42,461 bases of DNA from Indibacter alkaliphilus LW1. GTDB lineage: Bacteria; Bacteroidota; Bacteroidia; Cytophagales; Cyclobacteriaceae. Where the stretch lies: positions 1-42,461 of the forward strand of contig NZ_ALWO02000021.1 of assembly GCF_000295935.2 (NCBI RefSeq). The letters run 5' to 3'. A model generated the notes under the pieces. That model saw only the letters and a list, made by a program, of their open reading frames with translations. It had not been told where the DNA came from and ran no database searches. Position numbers and translations under genes: made by a program. Positions 1 through 8,235 of the stretch are shown piece after piece. Position 1 is the stretch's first letter; every line of letters begins with the position of its first letter.

Positions 1-14
1 CAAATCGAACCGTA

Positions 15-167
15 TTATCCATCTCTGTCCAAATAGGTGGTCTCAGCGATTAATTTTCCTTCAGCCACTACTTGTGAAGTATGTTCCATTTGAATTCCAT
101 TGGCAAATAGCCAAAGTTTCCTAAAGCAGGTGTGGAGGTAGGCTATATGTGTTCCGGTGATGTTCAT
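15..167 (-). CDS. cas4: Cas4 N-terminal portion, frame closes early
   Basis: Cas4 is a RecB-like nuclease that helps Cas1-Cas2 select and trim new spacers. The 50 codons seen here match the N-terminus of type I Cas4: an ITGT opening, a Y-x3-C-x-RKLWLF segment whose cysteine (residue 14) would be the first Fe-S ligand, then EHTS and EGKLI-ET. The ATG at 165-167 is chosen because homology begins there; upstream codons lack family character. The frame meets TAA at 15-17, well before the nuclease motifs. The +1 frame stays open to the window edge and reads TEMDNTVRF, so a one-base frameshift, or a sequence error, is possible. It follows the helical gene at 218-1621 with a 50-bp gap, as expected for the adaptation end of the locus. 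The rest lies outside the window. Confidence 0.6.
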   Translation of the reverse strand: MNITGTHIAYLHTCFRKLWLFANGIQMEHTSQVVAEGKLIAETTYLDRDG

Positions 168-217
168 AAGTTTAGTAGACAAAATCAATAAATTAAAAAG
201 GAATCTTTTTGAGTTGA

Positions 218-1621
218 TCAAATAACTCCAGCGACTCTCAATTCACCTTTTAATGCACTTAAGAGACCGTTGGCATAGACTATTCTATTTATCAGCACTT
301 CTGTTTGATTTTGAATGGCTGGTATATCTTTAGCAATCTTTAGTATTGTAGCTACTCTCGCATAGAAATTTCTTCCTCGTTCGTCGAGAAGGAGTTCTTC
401 TACCTTCTGTGCAAGGGTGACTATAGCTTGCTCAGGGTCATGTTCTAAGCAAGGAGTCATTGTTTCGATGATATTCCACCTGTTCGTATGGTGAAGTGCA
501 TGTTTATGAGCTTCACCATATTTTCCTTCCATACACAAAGCTGTGATATAGGCAGGGTGATCGTTTTGGAGTGATTTCAAAAAAATCATCCGATCATCCT
601 CTGTCATCAGTTCTTTGATGATTTTGTAATATTTTTTGGAGAAGTTCATCTTAATCAAGTACAGTGTGACCTCTAGGTATAAGTTTGGGTCTTCATTTGG
701 ATTGAGAACTTCAAAGTACATTTCAGCACATTCATGACGAAATAATCCATTAATCCATAATTTTTTGGCGATGTCCCTGAACTTGTTGCTGTCAGTAGAT
801 TTGTATAGGTCCAAAAGATCTAGTGCCACATGTCCACTCGATTGATAATAATTTAGTGCTGCTTTTTCGTAGCTTTCAATCCCCCCGGTTTTTCTATGTA
901 GTTCGGTGTACAACCATGATAAATGTGTTGCTTTGTTTTTCCCTTCAATGACATCGAGTAGGATACTAGCTTCCGAGCCAGAGTGAATCAGGCTGTATAA
1001 ACATGCCTCAAAAAATAACAGAAAATGGGAATCTTTAGCATCTAATTCAGTATGCTGATCAAATAGAACAGTTGCTATGGTGAAAAGCTGATCTTCGGGA
1101 ATTTGAATAGCCTTGAAAATAGGAAGACAGCTTTGCAAATGATTTTCAAATTCTTGGAGCATGGTTTGTAAGGGGTCTGGAACAGAACCATAATCATCCT
1201 CGATTTCCGCTTCCAAGCATGCCTTATAGATGCTTATCATATACAAAAATGCCAGATCAAAATGTTTTATGGAACAATATCTTTCGACTTCTGCTATATG
1301 AAGACCAATGATTCGGCCGATTTCATCTTCTGCCATGTGTTCCATAGCTTCGTAATCCGGAATATACCCATTGTGACGCGGTAAATAATTGGCCCAATCT
1401 GGCTCATTGAACACAATAGTCTCAAGGGCTTCAACAATCAGGTCCTTACTGGCCAATATGAAATCATCTGGATCTGACACCGTCAGCACCAGCTGTTTGT
1501 CCTTTGGCTTGAGGTAAAAGTTGATAAATTGCTCTTTAAGCTGTTCATCTTGCTCAAGTATAGTATTGAGAAATGAAAGTTTGAGCTGATCGGAAGCTTG
1601 CTGGTAGAATTGGTCAAACAT
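218..1621 (-). CDS. Helical repeat protein of unknown function in the cas locus
   Basis: I do not recognise the family with certainty. The 467-aa product is predicted almost wholly alpha-helical and acidic, with repeated hydrophobic/aromatic pairs (FLYMISIYKACLEAE near 130; HPAYITALCMEGKYGEAHKHA near 365) that suggest TPR-like hairpins. It loosely recalls the helical C-terminal part of Bacteroidota SWIM-zinc-finger proteins, but no zinc ligands are visible. I see no signal peptide, membrane segment or nuclease motif. An upstream in-frame start at 1648 would place the start inside the terminator-like hairpin, so the ATG at 1619-1621 is preferred. It lies between cas7 and cas4 on the same strand, where no core cas gene is expected, so it may be a CRISPR accessory or an insertion. 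Function is unknown. Confidence 0.75.
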   Translation of the reverse strand: MFDQFYQQASDQLKLSFLNTILEQDEQLKEQFINFYLKPKDKQLVLTVSDPDDFILASKDLIVEALETIVFNEPDWANYLPRHNGYIPDYEAMEHMAEDEIGRIIGLHIAEVERYCSIKHFDLAFLYMISIYKACLEAEIEDDYGSVPDPLQTMLQEFENHLQSCLPIFKAIQIPEDQLFTIATVLFDQHTELDAKDSHFLLFFEACLYSLIHSGSEASILLDVIEGKNKATHLSWLYTELHRKTGGIESYEKAALNYYQSSGHVALDLLDLYKSTDSNKFRDIAKKLWINGLFRHECAEMYFEVLNPNEDPNLYLEVTLYLIKMNFSKKYYKIIKELMTEDDRMIFLKSLQNDHPAYITALCMEGKYGEAHKHALHHTNRWNIIETMTPCLEHDPEQAIVTLAQKVEELLLDERGRNFYARVATILKIAKDIPAIQNQTEVLINRIVYANGLLSALKGELRVAGVI

Positions 1622-1639
1622 GGGAGGAGAGGGTGGATG

Positions 1640-1678
1640 AAAAAGCACCTTCTTTTAGATACTTATCAAAGAAGGTGC
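1640..1678 (-). terminator. Intrinsic terminator after cas7
   Basis: An 11-bp perfect stem (GCACCTTCTTT / AAAGAAGGTGC) with a 12-nt loop is followed on the minus strand by five T. It sits just after the cas7 stop and only 18 nt before the next start codon, so it may stop most transcripts and lower expression of the downstream genes. Confidence 0.75.
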
Positions 1679-1687
1679 CTTTAAAAA

Positions 1688-2791
1688 TTAAGCGATTTGA
1701 TTTTCGTAATCAAAGGCTTCCAATTTCTTTAAAATTGAAGCCTTTGCATCTTCCAAAGCCGTTGCAGATGGATTTGCTCCATTTACATAACTCTCAGCAG
1801 GCAGGTAGATGTAAAGCTCGCCAACACGATTATCTAATATAGGTGTAGCTATGGGTCGGCCATTCTCATTAGTTTCCAATTTAGCGCGTATTGCAGCATT
1901 CACTTGATTAGCTTTTTCTGAAATAGACACAGCTAAAGTTTCCATAGGTGAATATTTTGTTGCTTGGTTGCTGACAATATGCCATTCTACTAAAGCTTCA
2001 GCTAATGCGGGAATGACTTTATCACGTATTTCTTTTGGGGCTATTAAACATGGACCATAAGTATTAACACCTTCAATCCAACCTTCTTCACGAAGTTTCT
2101 GCTGACGTTTTGGCTCTACCTCAGGTTGTGTTTCATCAATCGATACAGCAAACAATCTTTCAATATCTATGGCTATATCATAGATAAATAGACCGTAAGC
2201 TCGATTTGCTTTCCTTGAATCAATATACTTTGCCTTACGAAGGGTAAGATCATGATTGTCCAAATAGGCAAGCATCTCTTCTTTAGTCATAAGATTACCT
2301 TCATGGTCGAGAAGCCTAACACTAGAACCACCATCATCCGTACGGTCAAAAGATATAGCCTTTTCCCTTTCTGTACTGGCTAATAAAGGATGCAAGGGAT
2401 GCAAAGCGGATATACTTAGAGGACTTCTCCTTTTGATCACACCCAAATACTCATCATCCTCTTTTTTTGTGCCCTTTCCTGTTGCTTTCATCCACCCACC
2501 TAACAATTCATCAACATTTCTCGGGTCTAATTGTTGCAAAGCAATATCCTCCACAGGAGATGCCTTTTTCAAATCCTTCTTATCGAGCTTGTACTGAAAT
2601 TGTACGGGAGCCCTGCTGATCCCCATTTGTCTAACCATTGTATCCAATATTGATCGTTTTACTTGTTGTCCACTTGAATATGGTAACTCACGACCAAATT
2701 GTGGTTCACGATAGGTTTTCTGACTATCTGCTACAGCAAATACAGTATGATCAGCTCTTCGCAATCCGCGTATAAAGAGATAATTTCTCAT
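1688..2791 (-). CDS. cas7: Cas7, type I Cascade backbone
   Basis: Cas7 is the RRM-fold backbone subunit that coats the crRNA spacer in Cascade. The 367-aa protein opens with a strand of the form NYLFIRGLRRADHTVFAVAD, as expected for the first RRM strand. It has a central RRSPLSISALHPLHPL segment and a C-terminal half rich in beta strands. The length fits the larger Cst2/DevR-type Cas7 proteins found in I-B loci. It sits between cas8 (30-bp gap) and a terminator hairpin, so it is probably the last gene of the main Cascade transcript. The ATG at 2789-2791 follows an AT-rich spacer without an evident Shine-Dalgarno, normal in Bacteroidota. The family call rests on position and overall pattern; exact subtype is uncertain. 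Confidence 0.75.
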   Translation of the reverse strand: MRNYLFIRGLRRADHTVFAVADSQKTYREPQFGRELPYSSGQQVKRSILDTMVRQMGISRAPVQFQYKLDKKDLKKASPVEDIALQQLDPRNVDELLGGWMKATGKGTKKEDDEYLGVIKRRSPLSISALHPLHPLLASTEREKAISFDRTDDGGSSVRLLDHEGNLMTKEEMLAYLDNHDLTLRKAKYIDSRKANRAYGLFIYDIAIDIERLFAVSIDETQPEVEPKRQQKLREEGWIEGVNTYGPCLIAPKEIRDKVIPALAEALVEWHIVSNQATKYSPMETLAVSISEKANQVNAAIRAKLETNENGRPIATPILDNRVGELYIYLPAESYVNGANPSATALEDAKASILKKLEAFDYENQIA

Positions 2792-2821
2792 GGTTTTTGA
2801 TTTTAAGTTGTAAATAATGTT

Positions 2822-4192
2822 TTACGATTCGTTTGTTTCTTTTCTGATACTATAGGTGTATTCAAACCTCAGTAAGCTTTGAAATAACTGAAACTGATCT
2901 GGAGTCATTTTATTTGCAACAGCTTTACTAACATGCTTGAAAATTTCAGGAGGCTGAGGTGTTTCATCCACAATATCAGTCAACCTGTCAATAAAAGGCG
3001 AAGGATGTCTCTTTTCCCAAAGGCGTTCAATGTTTTTATTTTTATCTCCGTGGGTAGAGATTTTGTCTGTTCCTCGATTTTTATATTCGAGAAGAGCTTT
3101 GGCTAATTTCTCAGCCAATTCATGTATTTCTTCGTTGTTTAGCATAGCGATTATCCATGATTTATAAATGATGAATTGATAGGGATCTTTTTGAAATTCT
3201 TTCTGTAGATTGGAAATTGTTGGAGCGTCTCTTCCCAGATGCTTGGAAATATCCTTTGGTGTAAGCGCTCTTAAACCAAGCTTTCCAAATCTTGCAGCAA
3301 GTTGCATTGAGTAATGTGCCTTAAAAACCTCCTGCAAGGCCAGACTTTTTATTTCAGTTTCTTGTGCTACAAAATGATCAAAGAGTTGTGAAAATTTCCT
3401 GACTTTTGGAAGCTGAACCAGCATATAACCTAAAGTCTTGTTGTAACTTCCAAAACTGTACCCATGTAGAGTTAAGGACTCTTTACCACCATAAGACTTT
3501 GCTAGAGTTAATAATTGATCACTCCATTCTGGGCGGTCTAGTTTTACAACACTTTTAGTTGTATTAAGAGCTTTACCAATCTTCTGACTGACGGAATCAT
3601 ATGCTTTCTGGGGATTATTTCTTTGCTCTAACCCATAAAGTAACCATAACCCATTCCAGGTTTCGATTTGTCGCCCCTTGAGATTGGGGGTTTCCTCAAT
3701 GAGTTTACGATAATAATGCCAGCCGCTGAATATAAAGCGGATTAGCTCTGGATCCGTACTTAAAAAATCGAAACCTCCCCCAAACCCAATTCCTAAGGCT
3801 CCACCAAACCAAGAACAAAGAAGTTCTTCTTCTGTAAATCGATTGGGCAAATCAGTAACCTGTCCATAGGTGATTTTTTCTGGTTCACTTGCCATAAAGC
3901 CCACGCCAATACTACCTGATACCTTATCTTTACCTGAAGCTACTTCCTGAAGTTGAATCTGAAATTTATTTTTCCGATGCAAGGGGACTTCAATGTTCAA
4001 TTCTTTTGCTTCAGACACATAAGATCCCTGGAAGAACGCGGAGTTATGTACCTGCATTAGGTGTTTCGTATCAGGAGCATTAAACATCACCGGCCAGAAT
4101 TCTTCTTCAAAGAAAATGTGTGCATCTATTGACTTCCCTCTGTCCTCGCTAAGGATTTTCAAAAGTAGTTTTCCAATATATATTGTGTTCAT
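2822..4192 (-). CDS. cas8: Cas8-like large Cascade subunit, divergent
   Basis: The gene lies between HD-cas3 and cas7, where the large subunit that recognises the PAM and recruits Cas3 is expected. The 456-aa product has no CXXC-CXXC zinc motif, unlike Cst1-type Cas8. A glycine-rich stretch (GGALGIGFGGGFDF, about residues 130-143) precedes a long helical C-terminal half. Residues 296-456 form a compact helical block starting at a methionine, compatible with an internal Cas11-like small subunit as known for some I-B Cas8 genes; no separate cas11 is present. Assignment is by exclusion and gene order, so the protein may define a divergent Cas8 branch. It follows cas3 after a 10-bp gap. Confidence 0.6.
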   Translation of the reverse strand: MNTIYIGKLLLKILSEDRGKSIDAHIFFEEEFWPVMFNAPDTKHLMQVHNSAFFQGSYVSEAKELNIEVPLHRKNKFQIQLQEVASGKDKVSGSIGVGFMASEPEKITYGQVTDLPNRFTEEELLCSWFGGALGIGFGGGFDFLSTDPELIRFIFSGWHYYRKLIEETPNLKGRQIETWNGLWLLYGLEQRNNPQKAYDSVSQKIGKALNTTKSVVKLDRPEWSDQLLTLAKSYGGKESLTLHGYSFGSYNKTLGYMLVQLPKVRKFSQLFDHFVAQETEIKSLALQEVFKAHYSMQLAARFGKLGLRALTPKDISKHLGRDAPTISNLQKEFQKDPYQFIIYKSWIIAMLNNEEIHELAEKLAKALLEYKNRGTDKISTHGDKNKNIERLWEKRHPSPFIDRLTDIVDETPQPPEIFKHVSKAVANKMTPDQFQLFQSLLRFEYTYSIRKETNES

Positions 4193-4202
4193 AACTTTTT
4201 AT

Positions 4203-6335
4203 TTACCAAATATTATCAGGGTCTTTCAAAACTAATCCCAAATTCTGATATAACTCAAGTACCCCTTCATCATGTATGACCAAAGGAGCGTTTCCAACAT
4301 TCTCTAACCTTGGGTAATGTTGACGATAAGGGCGTAAAGATTTTCCATTTACTGGAATTTCCAACTTTGTTCGCTCTATCCAATTTGCTTCTTCATAGGC
4401 TTTCTGATCAGCACCTAGAATACATACATCACTGTCCATTTCAAGAATATCGAGCAATGGTTGACCATGTACATTGGAGAGTTTTTTATACCGAAAATCT
4501 TCTTCTCTCCATGCGATGTATGTTTCGATGCCCTGCATATCTACTTCTGGATATACCTGATCAAGCATACATTGTAGTTCAGTAACTTTCAATGACCCAC
4601 CACTAGGTAGAAGTTCAAAACTTTCAGCAACTATTTTTTTCTTGTAAGGAAGTGTGTTTTCGCTTGGCTCAAGTACATGAACTGGTTTGAGCAGTCGTTT
4701 TTCCGCATTAGTTCTTCTTCTATTTACTCTTCCAAAACGTTGAATCAATGCATCAATAGGAGCAGCTTCTGTAATCATACGGTCAAAACTGATGTCCAGA
4801 CTGACTTCCACTACCTGGGTACTTACCAGAATACACCTATCATCTGAACTTTCCATAGCCATTAATTGAGCTTCGCGATCATTTCGATCTTGCCTCTTGA
4901 ATCGACTGTGGATTAGCAATTTATTTACGGTAGAAAACTCCTTTTCAACAATCTTATAAGCGTCCTGCGCTCCTTTTACGGTATTGAATACAATTAGAAC
5001 CTTTTCCTTTTCTTCCATGGACATGGCCTCCTTCAAAACATCAAGCCAATCTTCGTTTGATATTTTATGAACTATATGACGATCATAAGTACTAAGATCC
5101 TTGGGGCTAAGGGAAACCTCTGCAACACCACCTCCTCTATTTAGGACTTTCTTTAACTCGTTATAAAGTGCGCTTGGCATAGTTGCGGTTCCAATATGAA
5201 CCCGACATTCCAATTTCACTAGTCGATCAACCAATGCCATAACTATTGCCTGGGCACCATCTGAATAAGTATGGATTTCATCAAGGATCACGTCCGTACC
5301 TCGGACATCCAGAATCTGAGCTTCAAAGCCGAAACTTCCGAAAACGATAGATGCCAGTTGAAAAGGGGTCATGACCTTAGCTCCTGCTCCGCAATGTGGC
5401 TGTAATATAGCCGCATATTCATCACCTTGTTCCAAGTCAACCAATTTAGATGAACCATGTTGAATACGAATATCATCTGATGGCATAGCAGCTTTAAGGC
5501 GATCATACATTGAATTGATGGAAGCCTGAAAAGGAAGGATGTAAAACAATCTGTTTTTACAACGCCTTAGCAGGTAATCAGTTTTTCCAGCCCCAGTTGG
5601 TGCCACTAGTAAAGTATGCTTTTCTGGTATATCTGCTGGTAGAAGAGATAGAGGAAACAATGAGGAAGTTCGCTTAAATGCAGTGGTGTCAGGAGATTTG
5701 AATAACGGTAGTTCTTTCTTATTCAGCTTTCCTTCAGTAGCAGAAATAAAATGATCTGCAGCCATTAGAAGGCCTCTCCACTCACTCCAACCAGTATCGG
5801 TTTGGTCGCAATAATCTATTACCCATTCCAAAGCATTTTCGGCTTCCTCTCTTGAAACTTTTTTTGTGGCAATACCCAACTTAGCCAATACTTCCAGTGC
5901 TGCCGGACTCCATTCCTCCCATTCACCTAGGTGTAATTCTGTGAGTGCTTCATCTAAATTGCTGTCAAGTGTGAGAATTCCACGATCTGCGTCAATTGAC
6001 TTATGGTGTCCCACAATCATTTCTGTTAAAGGGGGCCATAAATCCTTAATGAAAAGTGGCAAAAACAACAATGAACTGATTTCATGCCGGAAAGGTGGAC
6101 GACTACCAAACCTACGTTGCTGAGTAGGTGTTGGCAATTGATCTCCAAGTGTTACATTTTGAAAATAAGGGTGAGCTTTACCTAGATCATGCAATAATCC
6201 TCCAGTCTTAGCTATTTCCTTATCCAATCCAAATGTTTCAGCAAAAGCAAAAGCAGTATCACCTACTGCACGAAGATGATCTTCCAGCGGGATTGCACCA
6301 TAGTGAACTGATTTAGCAAACAGCTTAGGTTTCAT
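4203..6335 (-). CDS. cas3: Cas3, HD nuclease-helicase
   Basis: Cas3 is recruited to Cascade-bound DNA, where the HD domain nicks and the SF2 helicase unwinds and degrades the target. All key motifs are visible in 710 aa: HD metal ligands H20, H49-D50 in HDLGK, H84 and H110-H111; Walker A APTGAGKT (245-252); DEIH box (352-355); GTATMP motif III (382-387); motif V around STQVVEVSLDIS (505-516); and QRFGRVNRR motif VI (532-540). HD and helicase are in one chain, as in most type I systems. The start overlaps the cas5 stop as TCATGA, pointing to translational coupling. The protein appears intact, so interference should be possible if Cascade is functional. Confidence 0.95.
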   Translation of the reverse strand: MKPKLFAKSVHYGAIPLEDHLRAVGDTAFAFAETFGLDKEIAKTGGLLHDLGKAHPYFQNVTLGDQLPTPTQQRRFGSRPPFRHEISSLLFLPLFIKDLWPPLTEMIVGHHKSIDADRGILTLDSNLDEALTELHLGEWEEWSPAALEVLAKLGIATKKVSREEAENALEWVIDYCDQTDTGWSEWRGLLMAADHFISATEGKLNKKELPLFKSPDTTAFKRTSSLFPLSLLPADIPEKHTLLVAPTGAGKTDYLLRRCKNRLFYILPFQASINSMYDRLKAAMPSDDIRIQHGSSKLVDLEQGDEYAAILQPHCGAGAKVMTPFQLASIVFGSFGFEAQILDVRGTDVILDEIHTYSDGAQAIVMALVDRLVKLECRVHIGTATMPSALYNELKKVLNRGGGVAEVSLSPKDLSTYDRHIVHKISNEDWLDVLKEAMSMEEKEKVLIVFNTVKGAQDAYKIVEKEFSTVNKLLIHSRFKRQDRNDREAQLMAMESSDDRCILVSTQVVEVSLDISFDRMITEAAPIDALIQRFGRVNRRRTNAEKRLLKPVHVLEPSENTLPYKKKIVAESFELLPSGGSLKVTELQCMLDQVYPEVDMQGIETYIAWREEDFRYKKLSNVHGQPLLDILEMDSDVCILGADQKAYEEANWIERTKLEIPVNGKSLRPYRQHYPRLENVGNAPLVIHDEGVLELYQNLGLVLKDPDNIW

Positions 6336-6892
6336 GAGGCAGGTTCTTTAATATAGAGTTGTCCGTAAGTCATGGGTGCACCTTCCTCATACCGATCGCG
6401 TCCTGCTGGGATATCGTTGGGATCATCAGAAGGTAGAAGTTCAAAACCAGGCAGATTATTAAAATCATTTTCTAAAATTTCTTCAACACCAAATTCATAA
6501 TTAGGCAGAAGGACATCCTCATTTCTACATAAGCAAAGATGTTGCTCGATGGCATTCTCGGCATCCTCCAGACTGGTGAAAGCCAAGAACAACTCAGGAT
6601 TTAAAAGAACACCTCTAGTTAGAATACCATTATTGAGTGATTTTACACCAGCCTTTTTACTCACTTTCCGCAAGGGAGCCCAAGTTTGCTCTTGTTGTTC
6701 TGAGATTACATCAAATTGTAACCGATATCGCTTTATTCGATTTACTTCCCCTAAACCAAACAGTTTTTGACTTATCCCCTTTACAGTAGATGGAGAAAGA
6801 AATGTTTGCGAATAAGTCAGTTCATCCCTCACTGCCGTCCAAGGTTTAATAAAACCAAAGGGGCCAGAATATTTTATTACATAATATGTCAT
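6332..6892 (-). CDS. cas5: Cas5, crRNA 5'-handle binding subunit
   Basis: Cas5 caps the 5' handle of the crRNA in Cascade. The 186-aa product is short but typical. It opens with a beta strand and SGPFGFIKPWT, matching the Cas5 pattern of a glycine followed by a phenylalanine-rich turn. Then comes SPSTVKGISQKLFG, the family's ST/S-x-x-x-G-x-x-x-x-LFG helix. The C-terminal part is acidic and ends with an LYIKEP strand. It overlaps cas3 by 4 bp and begins 5 bp after the second cas6 gene, so the three genes are probably one transcript. Confidence 0.8.
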   Translation of the reverse strand: MTYYVIKYSGPFGFIKPWTAVRDELTYSQTFLSPSTVKGISQKLFGLGEVNRIKRYRLQFDVISEQQEQTWAPLRKVSKKAGVKSLNNGILTRGVLLNPELFLAFTSLEDAENAIEQHLCLCRNEDVLLPNYEFGVEEILENDFNNLPGFELLPSDDPNDIPAGRDRYEEGAPMTYGQLYIKEPAS

Positions 6893-6897
6893 ATCTA

Positions 6898-7554
6898 TTA
6901 TTTTAAAGAGCCAAATCCAATTCCAGTACTATTCCCAATACCCACGTTCCAAGCAAATTTGAGCTGTTCTTCACTGCCCTCGATAATTACAGGACACATA
7001 CTCGCTCTGCATTTGATGCCATTGTAATTGATCATCTTGGTACTTGGTTTTTGATATGTGGAGTCAAAATAGACCTTTACACCCTTTGGGTCGAGACCTG
7101 CATTTTCGAGTTTCTCTTGGAGGGTTTGAGTCATGTAAAGGCCTGAGTCAGCATCAGAAAATGTATAATGATGCACTCTTTCTTCTAATTTCCTTTTGAT
7201 GAAAATGGGACTGTTTAAGAAAAACCGTTGAATGGGCTCAACTCTAGGATCCTCCATAATCGATACTTCTCTGACACTCATTCCAAAATTCAATTCAGGG
7301 TCGTTTTGTATTCCTTTGATAAGTGTTTTAATCAAAGCAGTATCGTAAGAACTGATTTGCCAATAGGCACCATTTTTAAAATCAAAACCTTTTTTATCAA
7401 TTCTACCACCCATCAGCCATGATAAAGAATATAGAGAAATAGCATCGTGAACATGATTTTCTCCAAGCCATTTATGAAATGTGCCAACAAGACTTCTTTG
7501 ATAATCAAAAGGAACTAATTCAGTATTTTGGCTAAGTTTAATGTGTATTCGCAT
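6898..7554 (-). CDS. cas6: Cas6 crRNA-processing endoribonuclease (operon copy)
   Basis: Cas6 cleaves pre-crRNA within the repeats. The 218-aa product has the ferredoxin-like start (MRIHIKLSQNTE), a histidine in the first helix (FHKWLG) that may be catalytic, and the C-terminal glycine-rich loop GIGNSTGIGFGSL that binds the repeat stem. It is the promoter-proximal gene of the cas6-cas5-cas3-cas8-cas7 run. Its start is 9 nt from the first 17-bp upstream motif, so expression may be controlled there. A second, quite different Cas6 is encoded at 8443-9234; this copy is about 45 aa shorter. Confidence 0.88.
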   Translation of the reverse strand: MRIHIKLSQNTELVPFDYQRSLVGTFHKWLGENHVHDAISLYSLSWLMGGRIDKKGFDFKNGAYWQISSYDTALIKTLIKGIQNDPELNFGMSVREVSIMEDPRVEPIQRFFLNSPIFIKRKLEERVHHYTFSDADSGLYMTQTLQEKLENAGLDPKGVKVYFDSTYQKPSTKMINYNGIKCRASMCPVIIEGSEEQLKFAWNVGIGNSTGIGFGSLK

Positions 7555-7562
7555 AATTTTCC

Positions 7563-7642
7563 AATTAGTACTGTAATTTAAAATTTTTATTTTTAAATTT
7601 GAAATGAAATCAATTGGAATTTAAAAATTAGTACTGTAATTT
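7563..7642. repeat. Two 17-bp direct repeats between divergent genes
   Basis: AATTAGTACTGTAATTT occurs exactly at 7563-7579 and 7626-7642, 63 bp start to start, in a very AT-rich spacer between cas6 and the divergent JAMM-like gene. Each copy is an imperfect palindrome (AATTA...TAATT on either strand). The period matches a CRISPR repeat plus spacer, so this may be a degenerate mini-array. A pair of operators is the simpler reading. Confidence 0.6.
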
Positions 7643-7665
7643 GAACTTAATCGACCCTGATTTCT

Positions 7666-7690
7666 CCCGGGGATTACCCCGGGTTCTTTT
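7666..7690 (+). terminator. GC-rich hairpin with T-rich tail
   Basis: A perfect 7-bp GC stem (CCCGGGG / CCCCGGG, loop ATTA) is followed by TTCTTTT on the plus strand. It stands out from very AT-rich surroundings and precedes the start codon at 7708 by 17 nt. It may end a short upstream RNA covering the two 17-bp repeats, or act as an attenuator for the following gene. Confidence 0.65.
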
Positions 7691-7707
7691 ATTTCAAAGA
7701 ATTGAAT

Positions 7708-8235
7708 ATGATGAAAGAAGAATACCACTATCCTCTCCCAAGAGATGAAGTTAAATCCATTCAACAGGCCATTAAGAAAATCAGGTTTGATAAGGAAGAA
7801 CATCTTTATGTTTTTAAAAATAACAAACAGATTCTTCGATTTAAGGGCACTGACAAGCATGTAAATATTCCCATGGGATATTTGTTTCAGTTGGCTGATA
7901 GTGTAGTTGTTCATAACCACCCGATGAATACTTCTTTTTCCTTTGAAGATATTCAAATGGCAGTTTTTCATAATATTTCCAAGCTTGTTGTAACTACACC
8001 AGATTTTATATTTGAAGTTCAAAGACCAGGTCTTACTTGGGGGTTTTCTTTTGAAGATGATCAAATTTTGAATCTTTTTAATGTATGTCAGTCTCATGCG
8101 CGGACAGAATTGGAGAAGTTGAAAGCTCAAAATCAAATTACTTATACAGAATTGGAATTGAAGTTTTTTCATTATATTTGGGTATTGTTTTTCAATTCCT
8201 TTGATATCAATTATGTCCAAAAAACACATTCCTAA
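7708..8235 (+). CDS. Small protein with JAMM-like metal motif
   Basis: The 175-aa product carries HNHP-x5-S-x-x-D (H69, H71, S78, D81), the zinc-binding signature of JAMM/MPN+ metallopeptidases such as RadC-like and deubiquitinase-like proteins. Around it are the expected strand (ADSVVVHNHP) and following helix (FEDIQMAVF). No membrane segment or signal peptide is visible. A TTG start at 7702 is possible, but tandem ATGs at 7708 and 7711 fit better after the hairpin. It overlaps the next small ORF by 23 bp and runs opposite to the surrounding cas genes. This is a low-GC, lysine-rich gene that looks like an inserted cassette. Substrate and role are unknown; JAMM domains also occur in phage-head and toxin proteins. 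Confidence 0.65.
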   Translation: MMKEEYHYPLPRDEVKSIQQAIKKIRFDKEEHLYVFKNNKQILRFKGTDKHVNIPMGYLFQLADSVVVHNHPMNTSFSFEDIQMAVFHNISKLVVTTPDFIFEVQRPGLTWGFSFEDDQILNLFNVCQSHARTELEKLKAQNQITYTELELKFFHYIWVLFFNSFDINYVQKTHS

